NCBI GenBank assembly: GCA_963585895.1
Contig: OY757921.1
Location: 84,125,439-84,189,438, forward strand
Direction: 5' to 3'
Origin: Sepioteuthis lessoniana
Lineage: Eukaryota > Mollusca > Cephalopoda > Myopsida > Loliginidae
Length of the DNA stretch: 64,000 nucleotides
Below the pieces are notes generated by a model. The model made no database searches and had not been told where the DNA came from. It saw only the letters and a program-made list of their open reading frames with translations. This document shows positions 11,195 to 21,690 of the stretch, in pieces; the first letter of the stretch is position 1, and the number at the start of each line of letters is the position of its first letter. Position numbers and translations under genes: made by a program.

Positions 11195-11552
11195 TCTAGA
11201 TATGGTGGTAAAATTCGAGATTATTTAAAAGAGAATTGGTCGAGTAATAAGATAAAGAAATAATATCAATATTTCTCAAATACTTCGTATAAACGTGTAA
11301 GTAAGTCATTTGTTTTAAGGTTTTATGGTTATTGCTTTTCAGATACAGAAATATCATTAATAGGAAAAGAAAAAGGGGTTTAAGCATTAAGCATTTGATT
11401 TTAAGTAATTTCTTCATATATTGTTAAAATTTGAGATCATTTTAAAGATAATTGGTCGGGTTATTAGAGAAGGAAATAATATCAATATTTCTCAAATACT
11501 TCGTATAAACATGTAGGTAAGTCATTTGTTTAAATGTTTTATGTTTATTCCT
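11195..11552 (+). repeat. Family G tandem duplication
   Basis: Two direct copies about 225 bp apart. Each carries AATTGGTCG...TTA, AATAATATCAATATTTCTCA, AATACTTCGTATAAAC and GTAAGTCATTTGTTT. A SINE A sits at the end of the second copy. Confidence 0.7.
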
Positions 11553-11554
11553 TT

Positions 11555-11793
11555 GGCATTTGGCCTAGTAGGGTAGAGTGTTCGCCAATGGACCGGGAGA
11601 CTTGGGTTCAATCCCAAGTCGCGTCATACCAAAGACTTTTAAAATGGTACTTGATACCTCCTTGCTTAACATTCAGCAATATAAGATACGTATCAAGGGT
11701 AAAGTAGAACAATCCTGGGAAAGGAGTAGAGCCCTCCCCTACACCTCGGTGTCGTAGCTATTGCCCTCAACTATGGTCGCCAACTTTACTTAC
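11555..11793 (+). mobile_element. SINE A copy (tRNA-derived)
   Basis: A-box-like TTGGCCTAGTAGGGTAGAGTG-type sequence is followed by B-box-like GGGTTCAATCCC, spaced as in a tRNA. The body continues through GTACTTGATACCTCC and GTATCAAGGGTAAAGT and ends GTCGCCAACTTTACTTAC. A known tRNA-type internal promoter would drive it through RNA polymerase III. It is non-coding. Confidence 0.85.
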
Positions 11794-11824
11794 TTTTTCA
11801 AATATAGAAATGTCAATACATTTA

Positions 11825-11945
11825 AACATTCAATTTTGAGTCGTTTCAACACATGCTATTAAAATTTGATATTCAAACGGTTATTGGTCAACTTATACTG
11901 CAAAATGATATCAATATTTCTGAAACACCCTATGTATTGGTCCAA
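11825..11945 (+). repeat. Family G repeat
   Basis: CACATGCTATTAAAATTTGATA, ATTGGTCAACTTATA and CAATATTTCTGAAACACCCT match the 354-476 copy. The SINE A at 11555 lies between this block and the tandem pair, so it may have split a longer array. Confidence 0.6.
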
Positions 11946-11949
11946 ACAA

Positions 11950-12845
11950 CCAAAGCGAGGAATCTTGTTAGGAGAGTCCATAAAAATGACAAGAGATCGA
12001 GCAAAATATGGCATAATACGTATACGGTTATTACATAATGGCCTACCGAGAATTATAGACCACGAGAGTGGGTACGAAGTCAGAGATAAAGGAAGCAAAA
12101 AAAAAAAAAAAAAAAAGAAAAGAAAAAAGGTTCAGAAAGACAGTGAAACGAAAATGTCGCTGATGACAAAAAGAAAAAGAAAAGAGTGGAGAATAGAATA
12201 AGTTAAGCAAAAATATTGTACGATAACAGATGACAAGAATAAGGGAAAAAAGAGGAAAGAAAATGAAAATGTCAAATAATGACTGACTATAAAAATATAA
12301 GGACTACAAAAAAATTAAGAAAAAGAAAATGTCGAATAGAAAGAGACGATAAAAATATGAAGAAGAGGGAAACAAACCAAAAACAAACAAGTAAAAAAGA
12401 GAACAGTGGTGAGAATAACAAAACATGTTACCATCATACACAGATGTATACATAGATACACATTCATACACACACATAGAGAAATATTCAGATCGTTCTT
12501 TATACACTTTTTGGTCAATAGACATCATTATTCAAGCTGTATAAAGTTCCTCTGTAGAGCCGAAAAGCTTATCATACTTAGAATTCTGATCTCAATGACC
12601 CTTTGTTCTTCTTATCGCACAATAAAGATTGCTTGTCGGCAGCTGTTTCATTGATACACCAGCGTAAAAAAAATATTTTTTGGCTTGGATCATATGAAAG
12701 CCTAGTTAAAAGTGAGAAGCTGAAAAAATCTGGTCACGACGACCATTGTTATCCATGACAATACGAATATAGCAGATGTTTCAAGTTTTGTTTATATATC
12801 CCTGTCTATTCATATCTATGTCTCTGTTTATACATTTACATATAT
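11950..12845. other. A-rich sequence, nothing recognised
   Basis: A poly(A)-rich and AAAGA-rich stretch (12095-12420) generates Lys-rich and Phe-rich frames only. Confidence 0.5.
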
Positions 12846-12871
12846 ACATATTCTAGTCAGTTTCTATCTAA

Positions 12872-12920
<49 letters not shown>

Positions 12921-12983
12921 CCTGCACAAATACATCTCAGCCTATTTATACATGTATCCATGTAAATATTCTAGTCAGAACAA

Positions 12984-13042
<59 letters not shown>

Positions 13043-13130
13043 CCTGCACAAATACATCTCAGCCTATTTATACATGTATCCATGTAAATATTCTAGTCAG
13101 AACAAATCTATCTATCTATCTATCATTTAT
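12846..13130. repeat. Compound (TATC)n array with a repeated ~67-bp linker
   Basis: Three TATC runs, with two near-identical linkers at about 12920-12987 and 13041-13108 containing CTGCACAAATACATCTCAGC and TATCCATGTAAATATTC. This is a higher-order unit made of a TATC run plus a linker. Confidence 0.93.
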
Positions 13131-13880
13131 TTGAAAAATGCCAAATAAAAAATTTCTTTTGAGATTTTTTTTCCATAATTATAAACTCTGAATTGTTTGG
13201 AACTGATTTAACGTAATAATCATCACCATCATCTCACAAAAGTATTTATTTTGAGGCAATTCAAAATAGCAGAAAATCAGAGTATAAAGGATTGAACAGA
13301 AGTCTGTGATCAAATATTTGGTGGTTGAGAATTGTAAACCATGTGAAATACACAGAAAAGTATGTGATGTGTTCGGAGACGGATGATTTAGTTTTTAAAA
13401 AAATCATTGCAAGTGTGCTAAATGTGTGGTTGCTTTTACGAACCTGAGTCGAAAAGACAGTTCAAAGAGTGAAAACGGACTGACTCTCCGGTAAAGAAAA
13501 CATTCTTGGCGCATCGGCCAGAAGAAAATGTCGTATAGGACATGAACTGACTCATAACGATTGATTTACTTGAAAAAGTAGCAATAGTAAATAGTTCTTC
13601 CTGTTGTCAACGCCTAAGTGAAACTTCATCTTATTAATTGAATGATCCTCGTGTATACGAGACGGTAATTTTACCCGTCTCTTTATTCTAATCGGAGTCT
13701 TAGACGCCCATTCTATCACATCCTAACCAGTGTTATGCCTTCCTCTGTAATTGTCTTCACTCACTCTGTACAATCACACTGCAAGATAGCAGTTCTAACT
13801 CTGATCTCTTTGCTAAGAGCATATATGAGGCCTAGGAAGTTTTATCATACATTACAATCGCCATGAGGGATTGCAGAATT
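13131..13880. other. Unassigned sequence
   Basis: I see no gene or repeat family. Confidence 0.45.
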
Positions 13881-13892
13881 CCAAAAATCTTC

Positions 13893-14131
13893 GGGGGTGT
13901 CCTCGTGGTGTAATGGACTGCGGAATCGTAGTAAGCGAGTTCGAACTCCAGTCACGATATGGCGTTCACTTTCGGACAAATACCCCTGGGAAAGGTATGA
14001 ACCCCCTTATCCTCCTAACTATGGGTTAAATAGTATTACTGCAGTTCTTCTAGGAGGATGGCTTTGGCATTAAATAACCCACGAATGTTGATATGCCATT
14101 AAACAAAGAAACCCAAACCAAACCACACCAA
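13893..14131 (+). mobile_element. SINE D copy with target-site duplication
   Basis: The tRNA-like head has an A-box-like GTCCTCGTGGTGTAATGGAC and B-box-like GAGTTCGAACTCC. Next come the central block GGGAAAGGTATGAA and CTATGGGTTAAATAGT, then the tail GGCATTAAATAACCCACGAA and CCATTAAACAAAGAAACCC. CCAAAAATCTTC at 13881-13892 recurs as CCAAAAAATCTTC at 14132-14144. This is the clearest full-length D copy. Confidence 0.9.
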
Positions 14132-14144
14132 CCAAAAAATCTTC

Positions 14145-14497
14145 ACTTATACCCAGCTTCATGACGGAAACAAAAACATTGAAAGATCATAGAATAAGTA
14201 CAGGGATAAACTGTAAACAACCCCATAACTCTCAATATTCCGGTAAATAAATTCGAACAAGAGGCTTCTATTCGCAAAGATTGAAGAACCCAAATACCCT
14301 AAGGTCATCTCAGAGTTCTGATGAAAAAGGCGAAAACTGTCTCAGTCGTACTATTAACTTTATCAATTAACTCTCTATGCACTATCTGCGACTTGGTGAA
14401 TGTAAATCTCATACTAGACACAAGTATCAGAACGGACAAATGCATCGAAATAGATGGACGAATCCATTCTAAACAAATGCCTAAATTAAGTATTAGA
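14145..14497. other. Unassigned sequence
   Basis: The minus frame at 14305-14553 runs into the SINE B and is not a gene. Confidence 0.45.
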
Positions 14498-14515
14498 CCA
14501 AAAGAAAATACTACC

Positions 14516-14809
14516 CTATTTACCAACCCCTCCGCTCGGGCAGGATATGACACAAGGTCAGTTTTTTTTAAAGCGGAGTTTAACAGGTTTCAATTCAGAG
14601 TTTTCCTTCTCCTAGACTAGTTGCCTCACCAAGGCTGAAGAACCTACTCTGCCCTACTTTTTACCCATAGCTGGAGGGAGAATAATTGGATTCATACCTT
14701 TCCCAAGGGTATTAGTGCTATGTGAAATGCAATCAGTCTCGTCCAGGATTTGAACTCGTGTCGCCGTGTCCAATTCCTACGACGATAACCATTACACCAC
14801 GGTCACCTT
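14516..14809 (-). mobile_element. SINE B copy with 18-bp target-site duplication
   Basis: The minus-strand tRNA-like head is at the right (reverse complement of GGTGACCGTGGTGTAATGGT, with a B-box-like GAGTTCAAATCC). The central domain has CTTGGGAAAGGTATGAATCC. The left end is the B tail (GGATTGG-type CCTGCCCGAGCGGAGGGG). CCAAAAGAAAATACTACC lies at 14498-14515 and again at 14810-14827, a perfect 18-bp TSD. Confidence 0.93.
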
Positions 14810-14827
14810 CCAAAAGAAAATACTACC

Positions 14828-15180
14828 TATGCTTAACAAAATACCTTCCAAATCGAGAGCTCAGTGGCAGGTATTTACAGTTGCGGATATCATATAATGG
14901 ACGGTAGAAGACTCTTGGATATCAAAAAGTCATTTTTATTCGACGGTTGGACATGCTAAGTTACCTGTTTATTTCTCATCGTTTCTCTAATAGCGTATCT
15001 ACTTTTCAAAAAACTTTTTATACAAACTTTCTTCACTAAAATCTTTACTTCTGATGAGGGGCTAAGTTCAGAACTGTAAAAAATGAACGACATGAAAGAA
15101 GTGTTCTATTTGTCTTGTCACTTTTGTTCGTCACTCTTTCTCTCTCTCTTTCTATATATATATATATATGTATATATAAT
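14828..15180. other. Unassigned sequence with a short CT/TA run
   Basis: CT and TA runs at about 15136-15179 abut the following SINE A. Nothing else is recognised. Confidence 0.45.
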
Positions 15181-15441
15181 GTAAAGTAAAGTTGGCGACT
15201 GCAGTCGAGGGCTGCTAGAAAGCTCCCTTTTAAATAGCTACTATATCGAGGTGTACGGAAGGGCACTACTCTTTTCCCTAGATTGCTCCACTTTACCCTT
15301 GATACGTCCCTTATATTGCTGAGTGTTAAGCAAGGAGGAATCAAGTACCATTTTTAAAGTCTTTGATATGACGCAACCTGCGATTGAACCTAGGTCTCCC
15401 GGACAATTGGCGAACACTCTACCCACTAGGCCAATGAGTCG
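15181..15441 (-). mobile_element. SINE A copy
   Basis: Minus orientation: GTAAAGTTGGCGACTGCAG at the left, GATTGAACCTAGGTCTCC (B-box complement) and CTACCCACTAGGCCAATGAG (A-box complement) at the right. It is bordered by TA repeats on both sides, so a TSD cannot be read. Confidence 0.85.
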
Positions 15442-16344
15442 ATATATATATATATATATATATATAAAGAAAAAATGTTTGTAAAATAAGATTGATATTC
15501 ATCATTAAAATTGATCTACGTGGAAATCAATCAGAATTTCCAAACTGGTCTTTCACTGGATTATGAAACATAGCAAATATCTTCATGTCTGCAAGTTTTT
15601 TCTGGGTATTTTGGCGGTTCTCACCAATGTTGTAGTCTCTATGGTCTCGATTTTCCCACTGATTTCCAGTTCTTCTAGTCGCTTCTCCAAGTTCTTGGGA
15701 ACTGTTCCGACTGCAACAGCTACATTTGTTATTACCATGAGCCTCATGTACCACAGTTTTTTTTCAGTTCTTCGGCATGATCCAAGTACTTGTCTATCCC
15801 TTCACCGACTTTAACTCCGTGGTCCACTAGAACAGCAAAATCCTCAAGAGGGTAAATTCTCATCTTCCTACAAATTAATACTAAGTCCTATCTTCCAGCC
15901 AGGACTACACCATCCGTTCGAGTCTCAAAATCCCAGAGAACATTATGGATAGATTCTAGTTTGTGCATATACCACAGGGTAATGTGTTCAAATTCCAATC
16001 TCTTGCACAATTACTAGTGGATCAACTTTTACACACTGTCTCGCCCGGTCTCTGTACTCCCCTTGCGCCTGTCTTATGATTTACGGTCACATTTTTTCTC
16101 CGCACAATCGGGCTCTAACAATACTCGCTCTGTCCTTCTATCGGAAGGGATTCAGCTCCTCTTTTGAGGTTTCATTATCGTAGCCACATCGAGGTTGTCT
16201 CGTGTACAGCTTCGTCAGTTTGTACCTTGAAACATCCATACGTTTGTTCTTCTTCCAGTCTTTGTTATTTAGGCTTTATTGTTTTTCTCTCAGGTCTTAT
16301 GTTACCAATGCTGTTACTGGGTTGCTGTGATTAAACTTTCTTGG

Positions 16345-16889
16345 TTGCCCAGTCGGCTGGGGCTGTAGAATACACCAACTGCACCTCTGCAGAGGGGTAA
16401 GACCTCCCCCCAATCAGTGTCCTGTATATCACACTAAACAATCTGATGGTGAGGCTCCAGTAATGCAGGAGCTTTGTGGAATGCAGTGTACCCCTTCATT
16501 TCCCTTGCACCCAGGTCCACTCTTGCCCGAAATGGTAGCACCTGGTAGGGTCCTATCCATAGGTTAAATAGAACTAACTGCCTACTTATACTAAACTGAA
16601 TTGTTTGAATTAGAACTGTTTTTGACATTGAAACTGTACTTACACCAAATTGAATTGATTGATATAGAACTGTTTTTGACATTTAACTATGTGTTAACAA
16701 AATCTATTCTTATACTAAACTGGATAAGCTGAATTAGAACTGTTTGAATAAATTGAATAACTTGAAATACAAACGTTTTTCACAATTAAACTGTGTACTG
16801 ACACTAAACTGAATTGTTTGAAAAATGGATTTGGCGTTAAATAACCTACAAAGGTTGATATGCCATAAAACACTACCAACCAACCAACA
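16345..16889 (+). mobile_element. SINE C copy with perfect 13-bp target-site duplication
   Basis: TAAACTTTCTTGG occurs at 16332-16344 and 16890-16902, which fixes the element ends. It starts TTGCCCAGTCGGCTGGGGCT and ends in an ACCAACCAACCA-type tail just before the TSD. The host is LINE-Q on the opposite strand, whose protein frame resumes across the insertion. This copy is the best reference for the family's boundaries. Confidence 0.95.
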
Positions 16890-17746
16890 TAAACTTTCTT
16901 GGCTCTCTTTAATATAGTCCTGGACTCCTCATTGTGATATATCTACACACTCCTCATCCCTAACGAGTTCTCTACCTCCTTCTTTTCTTGATGCCTACTG
17001 TCTGTCTCTGTTATCTCTTGGGGGTAAAGCCTTGCTCATAGTCATCAATTTCTTTGTCTTTTGTTCCATTTACCTCAGTTCCTTGTCCATTTTAAGAAGG
17101 GTTCCGAGTACCGTACAAAGAGGACTACACAAATGTATATCCTTTTGACGACACTTCTACTGCAGAGCCTGGTTTTGAGAAACTTTCCTGTTCTTTTCGG
17201 GCGCTCTTTTTTATTTTTTCTTTCACATCAGCTTCTTTGATGACGTCTGCTTCCAATATTTCCTGGTAATTGTATTTTTCTCCAGGTTTTTTTTTAATTC
17301 TTTCCTGATTTGTCAGTTCTATTCTTCCCCTTCTCTTTTCTGACTTTTCATTATAAACATGGCACATTTTTCTTTGCCAAATTCCATTCCTATATTCAGG
17401 CTGTATATTCTTATTGTTTTTATCAAAGTTCCAAATTTTTTTAATTTTATGCAAATAGCTTTATGTCGTCAATATATGTACTGCGCCTAACCTTTTCTTC
17501 TGATTTTGAAAACTTGCAGGCCCCAGTTCACGTCCTAGGTGTTTAGATAAGTGGCATCATTTCTATTACAAATTGTAATAGTGAGACCGAGCCTCCCTGG
17601 AAGATGGCTCTCTGAATTTCACGATTGCAAAATTTTTCCTCCTGTTAATTCCATCCTCCAGTTTTTGCTCGCTTTCTTTATGAAGCTTATGAGTGTATCA
17701 TATATTTTGTATATTTTCAGACATCGTATTATCCAGTCTCCAGGTA

Positions 17747-18010
17747 TAGTAAGTAAAGATGGCGACTGTAGTCGAGGGCGACCCGAAGGCTCCCTTTTCA
17801 ATAGCTACTACACCGAGGTGTAGGGGAGGGCGCTACTCCTTTCCCTGGATTGCTCCACTTTACTCTTGATACGTACTTTATAATGCTGAGTGTTATGCAA
17901 GGAGGTATCAAGTACCATTTTTTAAAAGTCTTTGGTATGACTCGACCGGGGATCGAACCGCTGTTTCCCGGGCAATTGGCGAACACTCTATTCATTAGGC
18001 CAATGAGCCT
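17747..18010 (-). mobile_element. SINE A copy inside LINE-Q
   Basis: GTAAAGATGGCGACTGTAG lies at the left, GATCGAACCGCTGTTTCCC (B-box complement) and CATTAGGCCAATGAG at the right. Flanks TATACCTGGAGACT and TATACTGGGAACT, read on the minus strand, resemble an imperfect TSD. Confidence 0.85.
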
Positions 18011-18590
18011 GTTCTAGTTCCCAGTATACACGAGATTAATAGATCGCCTCTTTAATCAATGTCATAAGAATATTTCACACCTTTTTTAGACACGTTATCG
18101 GTCTATAGTTGCTGGAGTGCATTCCTTTTGGGAAGTCTTTTTGGATTACAGTGGTTTTCCCTTAGTCATTTATGCGGTTGTATCTAATTTTTCTAAATAT
18201 TTACTCACTTTTAGAGCCAATATGTCACGGATGGACGTGAATTTTTAAAACCGGACTCCATGTGTGCCTCCATGGTTTGGCGTTTTCTAATTCTGTACTT
18301 TCTTGAGTGTTGCTCTGAGTGAGTCCTGGTATATGTCTGCTTCGGGGCCTTCTTCGTATTCTTGTGTTTATTTATTCCGATTATTTATCCATTCGGTCTT
18401 TCTGTTATGTTTTTTCGGTTCCAATATTCTATTTCCAAATTTTTTTTTTCATCCGATTGTTGCTTTGTTCTGAAGCATTCTCTGACAAATTGTCGGTATA
18501 ATTATTGTTGGATATTTTGGAAGGTTACTGTTTATTCTCATCATATGTTTGCCATCTCTGCTTTTTACTATTTTCTCACTTTAACCTAAA

Positions 18591-18927
18591 AGAATAAAAG
18601 AATCTTTGCACGGAACATATTCACTATTAATACAATATCAATCTATATTTTCAAACCCTTATTTTCCGATGCAGATATCATTGGGAACGAGAAAACGTTT
18701 TATTCATGGGTCTAGCTTTGGGCCGTTTACCAAAATTTTTGATTGAATATAAAGTGATCAAAGAAAAGAGATTGAAACAGCTTGAAAGTGAATAATTTTT
18801 TAAGCTGTTAGTTTAATCGTCTTGAATATCTTTTTTGTAATTTTTTTTCTAGTATACCTTGATAGATCTTGTACTGTGTAGACTGACTTTTTTTAATCCT
18901 TATTTTTCCGAAGAAGATATCGCTGAG
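18591..18927. other. Unassigned sequence upstream of LINE-Q
   Basis: It may hold unrecognised upstream LINE-Q sequence. No motif is readable. Confidence 0.35.
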
Positions 18928-19152
18928 AAGGAGGTGCCCGTGGTGTAATGGTTATAGTCGCAGGATATGGACACGGCGACACGAGTTCAAATCCTGGCCG
19001 AGACTAATTGCATTTCACATAGCACTAATATCCTTGGGAAAGGTATGAATCCAATTATTCTCCCTCCAGCTATGGGTAAATAGTGAGGCAACTAGTCTAG
19101 GAGAAGGAAAACTCCGAATTCAAACCTGTTAAACTTCGCTTAAAAATTGATC
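18928..19152 (+). mobile_element. SINE B copy, 3' truncated
   Basis: The head GAGGTGCCCGTGGTGTAATG and B-box-like GAGTTCAAATCCTGG are well preserved, followed by GGGAAAGGTATGAATCC and CTATGGGTAAATAGT. It stops near AAAAATTGA, before the CTGCCCGAGC tail, and no TSD is visible. Confidence 0.87.
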
Positions 19153-19202
19153 CATCCAGTACCTACCAGTCGATCAGTTTAGCGTCTTTTGTATGTTCAT
19201 GT

Positions 19203-19922
19203 TTACATAGCACGGTCGGCTGGAGATGTACAATAGACCGACTGTATATCTGCAGAGGAGTAAGCCCCCAGTGTCCTAGATATGGTACTAAACAATCAGA
19301 TGGTGGAGCTTTGGGGAATGCGAAACATTGCCATCGTTCCCAGGTCCACTCTGTCCCGGAGTGGTAGCTCCTGATAGGGTTCTATGTATGGGTCAAATAG
19401 AACTGTTTGACATTTAAACTCTGTGAAAACAACTAAATTACGCTAAATTGAATTGCTAGAAATAGAACTGTTTGATCTTTTAAGTGCGTGTAAACAAATA
19501 ACTTAGTTTAACTGAATTGTTAGTGATACTTTGCAATACTTGGAACCATTTAATTGTGTGCAAACGAATGAGTAATGTTCAGTAGAATTACAAGTGTTTG
19601 AAAGGAATAATTGAAACAATTTAGCTGTGTAGAAACAATAGCAATACTCGTGTGCAAACAAATTTTTCTTACTCATTTAAAAATTGAATTACCGTTGAAA
19701 TAATCCCTTACATATGGATATCTAATTAGATTTGTGCAAACGAATGACTGATGTTAGATTATTATTCTTACTTGAAACCATTTAACTGTGTGCAAAAAAA
19801 TCAGCTCAGGCTCATATTTGGATATTATCAACAAAAAAGCGATTACAATTTATATATATTTATTATATATGTTTGAAAAAGGATTTGGCATTAAATTACC
19901 AAAGATAGTTAATTTGCTACAA
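19203..19922 (+). mobile_element. SINE C2 copy
   Basis: The head GGTCGGCTGGAGATGTACAA is followed by internal repeats of the C2 type (CATTTAATTGTGTGCAAACG). The tail near 19870-19922 is decayed (GGATTTGGCATTAAATTACC). A minus-strand C copy begins some 55 bp later, so the two tails face each other. Confidence 0.8.
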
Positions 19923-19977
19923 AAAAAAGATGTCGTCATTTCCATATTTGTATTTTTATGTAGTTCTTTATGATGAT

Positions 19978-20746
19978 TTGGTTTGATTTGATTTGGTTTT
20001 ATGGGATATCAACCATTGTAGGTTATTTGATGCCAAATCCTGTTTATACATATAAATTAAATATTCATGATTTTGTCTGGTTGGGTTTATAGCATATCAA
20101 CTATTGTTGGCTATCTAATGCCAAATCCTGTGTATTCATATTTATTAGATATATATGATTTGGTTTGGTTGGGTTTATGGCATATCAACCATTGTGGGTT
20201 ATCTAATGCCAAATCCTATTTATACATATACATATTAAACATATGATTTGTAAACACTTTTGTTGATAACATTTTTAAAGGGTCTAAGCTCACTTTTTTG
20301 TGCACTGTTAAATAGGTTCAAGTATTGCTGTATAAAACGAATAATTCTTTTTACGATTAATTATTTGTTTGCATACAGTTAAATGGTTCCAAGTATTTTC
20401 ATGTATCCCTAACAATTCATTCAAACATCAGTCATTTGTTTACACACAATTAAATGATCAAACAGTTTTATTTCTAACAATTCAATTTGACATGTATTTT
20501 TTTGCTGTGAAACAGTTCTATTTGGCCCAGAGATAGGACCCTATCAGGCCCTACCACTCTGGGCCAAAGTGGACCTGGGAGCGATGGCAATGAAAGAGTA
20601 CTCTGCATTTCTCGAAAGCTCCAACATTACGGAAGCCTCACTATCATATTGTTTAGTGTCATATCTAGGACACTCGTTGGGAGAGGATGTTACCCCTCTG
20701 CAGAGATGCAGCCGGTGTGTTCGGCTTGCCACAGCCCACTGGGCAC
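19978..20746 (-). mobile_element. SINE C2 copy with three tandem tail modules
   Basis: Three successive copies of the terminal module (complement of GGCATTAAATAACC...GATATGCCATAAA) lie at about 19985-20040, 20070-20130 and 20160-20215. The C2 body and a head ending near 20746 (CCACTGGGCACG) follow. One retroposon normally has one such module, so the array is unusual. Confidence 0.83.
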
Positions 20747-20814
20747 GTTTGTGAAGAAGCTTTTTGCACATGGTCCTATCGAATACTAATGCATTTTGAA
20801 CTGATCTTTTTGAT

Positions 20815-20990
20815 CCAAAGATGGGATAATAGCAGGTTTTACCACACCGGTTAAGAGTTGACCTGGGGAGTGTGGAGTAATAACAATGAAGGGATATTCC
20901 TCAGATCCCGGATCTCCAGAACTGGAGCCTCACTATTAAGTACAATTTCGTTTCCTATCCAGGATACCCCCTTTTTAGGTAGGTCATACA
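20815..20990 (-). mobile_element. Diverged SINE C body fragment
   Basis: The order GTTGACCTGGGGAGTGTGG, ACAATGAAGGGATATTCC, CCAGAACTGGAGCCTCAC and TCCAGGATACC matches the SINE C body in minus orientation with strong drift. It abuts a LINE-P end. Confidence 0.6.
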
Positions 20991-21032
20991 TCTAAACACG
21001 GGATAAAGTTAGCATAGTTCAAACTGTCATCA

Positions 21033-21690
21033 TCATCATGTCGTGCTGGTAGCACGGATATCCTTGTCCCTCTCTCGCCACTCCTCCCTATCGTTCATCA
21101 CGCTAGGCAGGTCTTCGGGACAACATTCCGTATCCTCACATAGCTGCTGAATGTATGTTCGTGCTGGTCGTCCTGCTTTTGCACGGCCATGTGAGGGGTC
21201 CATAAGAGTACATCACTTATGAGTTCGTCCCTGCTTCTCCAGCAGTGTCCTGCATGTCTGGTTCGTCTAACTTGAATAGTTTTTGTGATAGGAGGCAGGT
21301 GGCCGTACATTTGGTGCCTTGTGGGGTGTTGCCGCCAGGACTTGTTCAAGATTGCTCGCAACATTCTTGTGTAATTGCCGTCTAGCTTCTTCTCCAGCCG
21401 TTTTGTTAGAGTCCATGTAGTGCAGCCATATAGCAGTATCGATGTGACCGCTGCCTGGAAGAAACTGCGTTTCATTTTATCGGTTAGGTCTGATTTCCAT
21501 CTAATCGATAGCCTATTGATAGCTGTCCATGTTTTCGTTAACCTCGTGTCGATGTCCTTTTCGGTTGATGCGACGCTGCTTCCAAGGTAAGTGAATTTGT
21601 CTACTAGTTTAAGAGGGGTTCCGTCTAGAGTGGAGATGTCCCCCGTTTGATTATAGCACATATATTCCGTTTTGTTTTCAAACTGTAGGG
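21033..21690 (-). pseudogene. LINE-P fragment: RT C-terminal region and 3' end
   Basis: The minus frame 21661-21098 encodes 187 residues: CYNQTGDISTLDGTPLKL at the start, LLYGCTTWTLTKRLEKKLDG in the middle, then HAGHCWRSRDELISDVLLWT. A frameshift after that scrambles the GRPARTYI region. The element's 3' end at the left is ATCATCATCATG, the complement of a CATGATGATGAT tail. The catalytic part is lost by 5' truncation. A (TAAA)n tract follows on the right. Confidence 0.85.

Larger units (their letters stand above)
15540..18590 (-). pseudogene. LINE-Q: decayed non-LTR retrotransposon ORF with two SINE insertions
   Basis: Read right to left, conceptual translation gives GPEADIYQDSLRATLKKVQN (about 18350), KGMHSSNYRPIT-like text (about 18120), CLKIYKIYDTLISFI (about 17710) and a decayed catalytic box YIYDIKLFA (about 17470). 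Then come ILEADVIKEADVKEKIKK (about 17230), KTKKLMTMSKALPPRD (about 17040), DFAVLVDHGVK (about 15815) and a final VGTVPKNLEKRLEELEI-like segment (about 15690). The order matches the RT and C-terminal region of a single-ORF LINE type found in many invertebrates. The clade is not assigned. Stops, frameshifts and a probable deletion near 18020 show it is dead. SINE C (16345-16889) and SINE A (17747-18010) interrupt it. Confidence 0.8.

Noticed and set aside
13893-13965. Possible tRNA genes at SINE A, B and D heads
   Set aside because: A- and B-box-like sequences are present, but the copies are diverged, run into SINE bodies and do not fold as cloverleaf tRNAs by eye.
15041-15100. CTGATGAGG near 15052 as another hammerhead core
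   Set aside because: No GAAA follows at the right distance (CAGAACTG instead) and there is no helix II.
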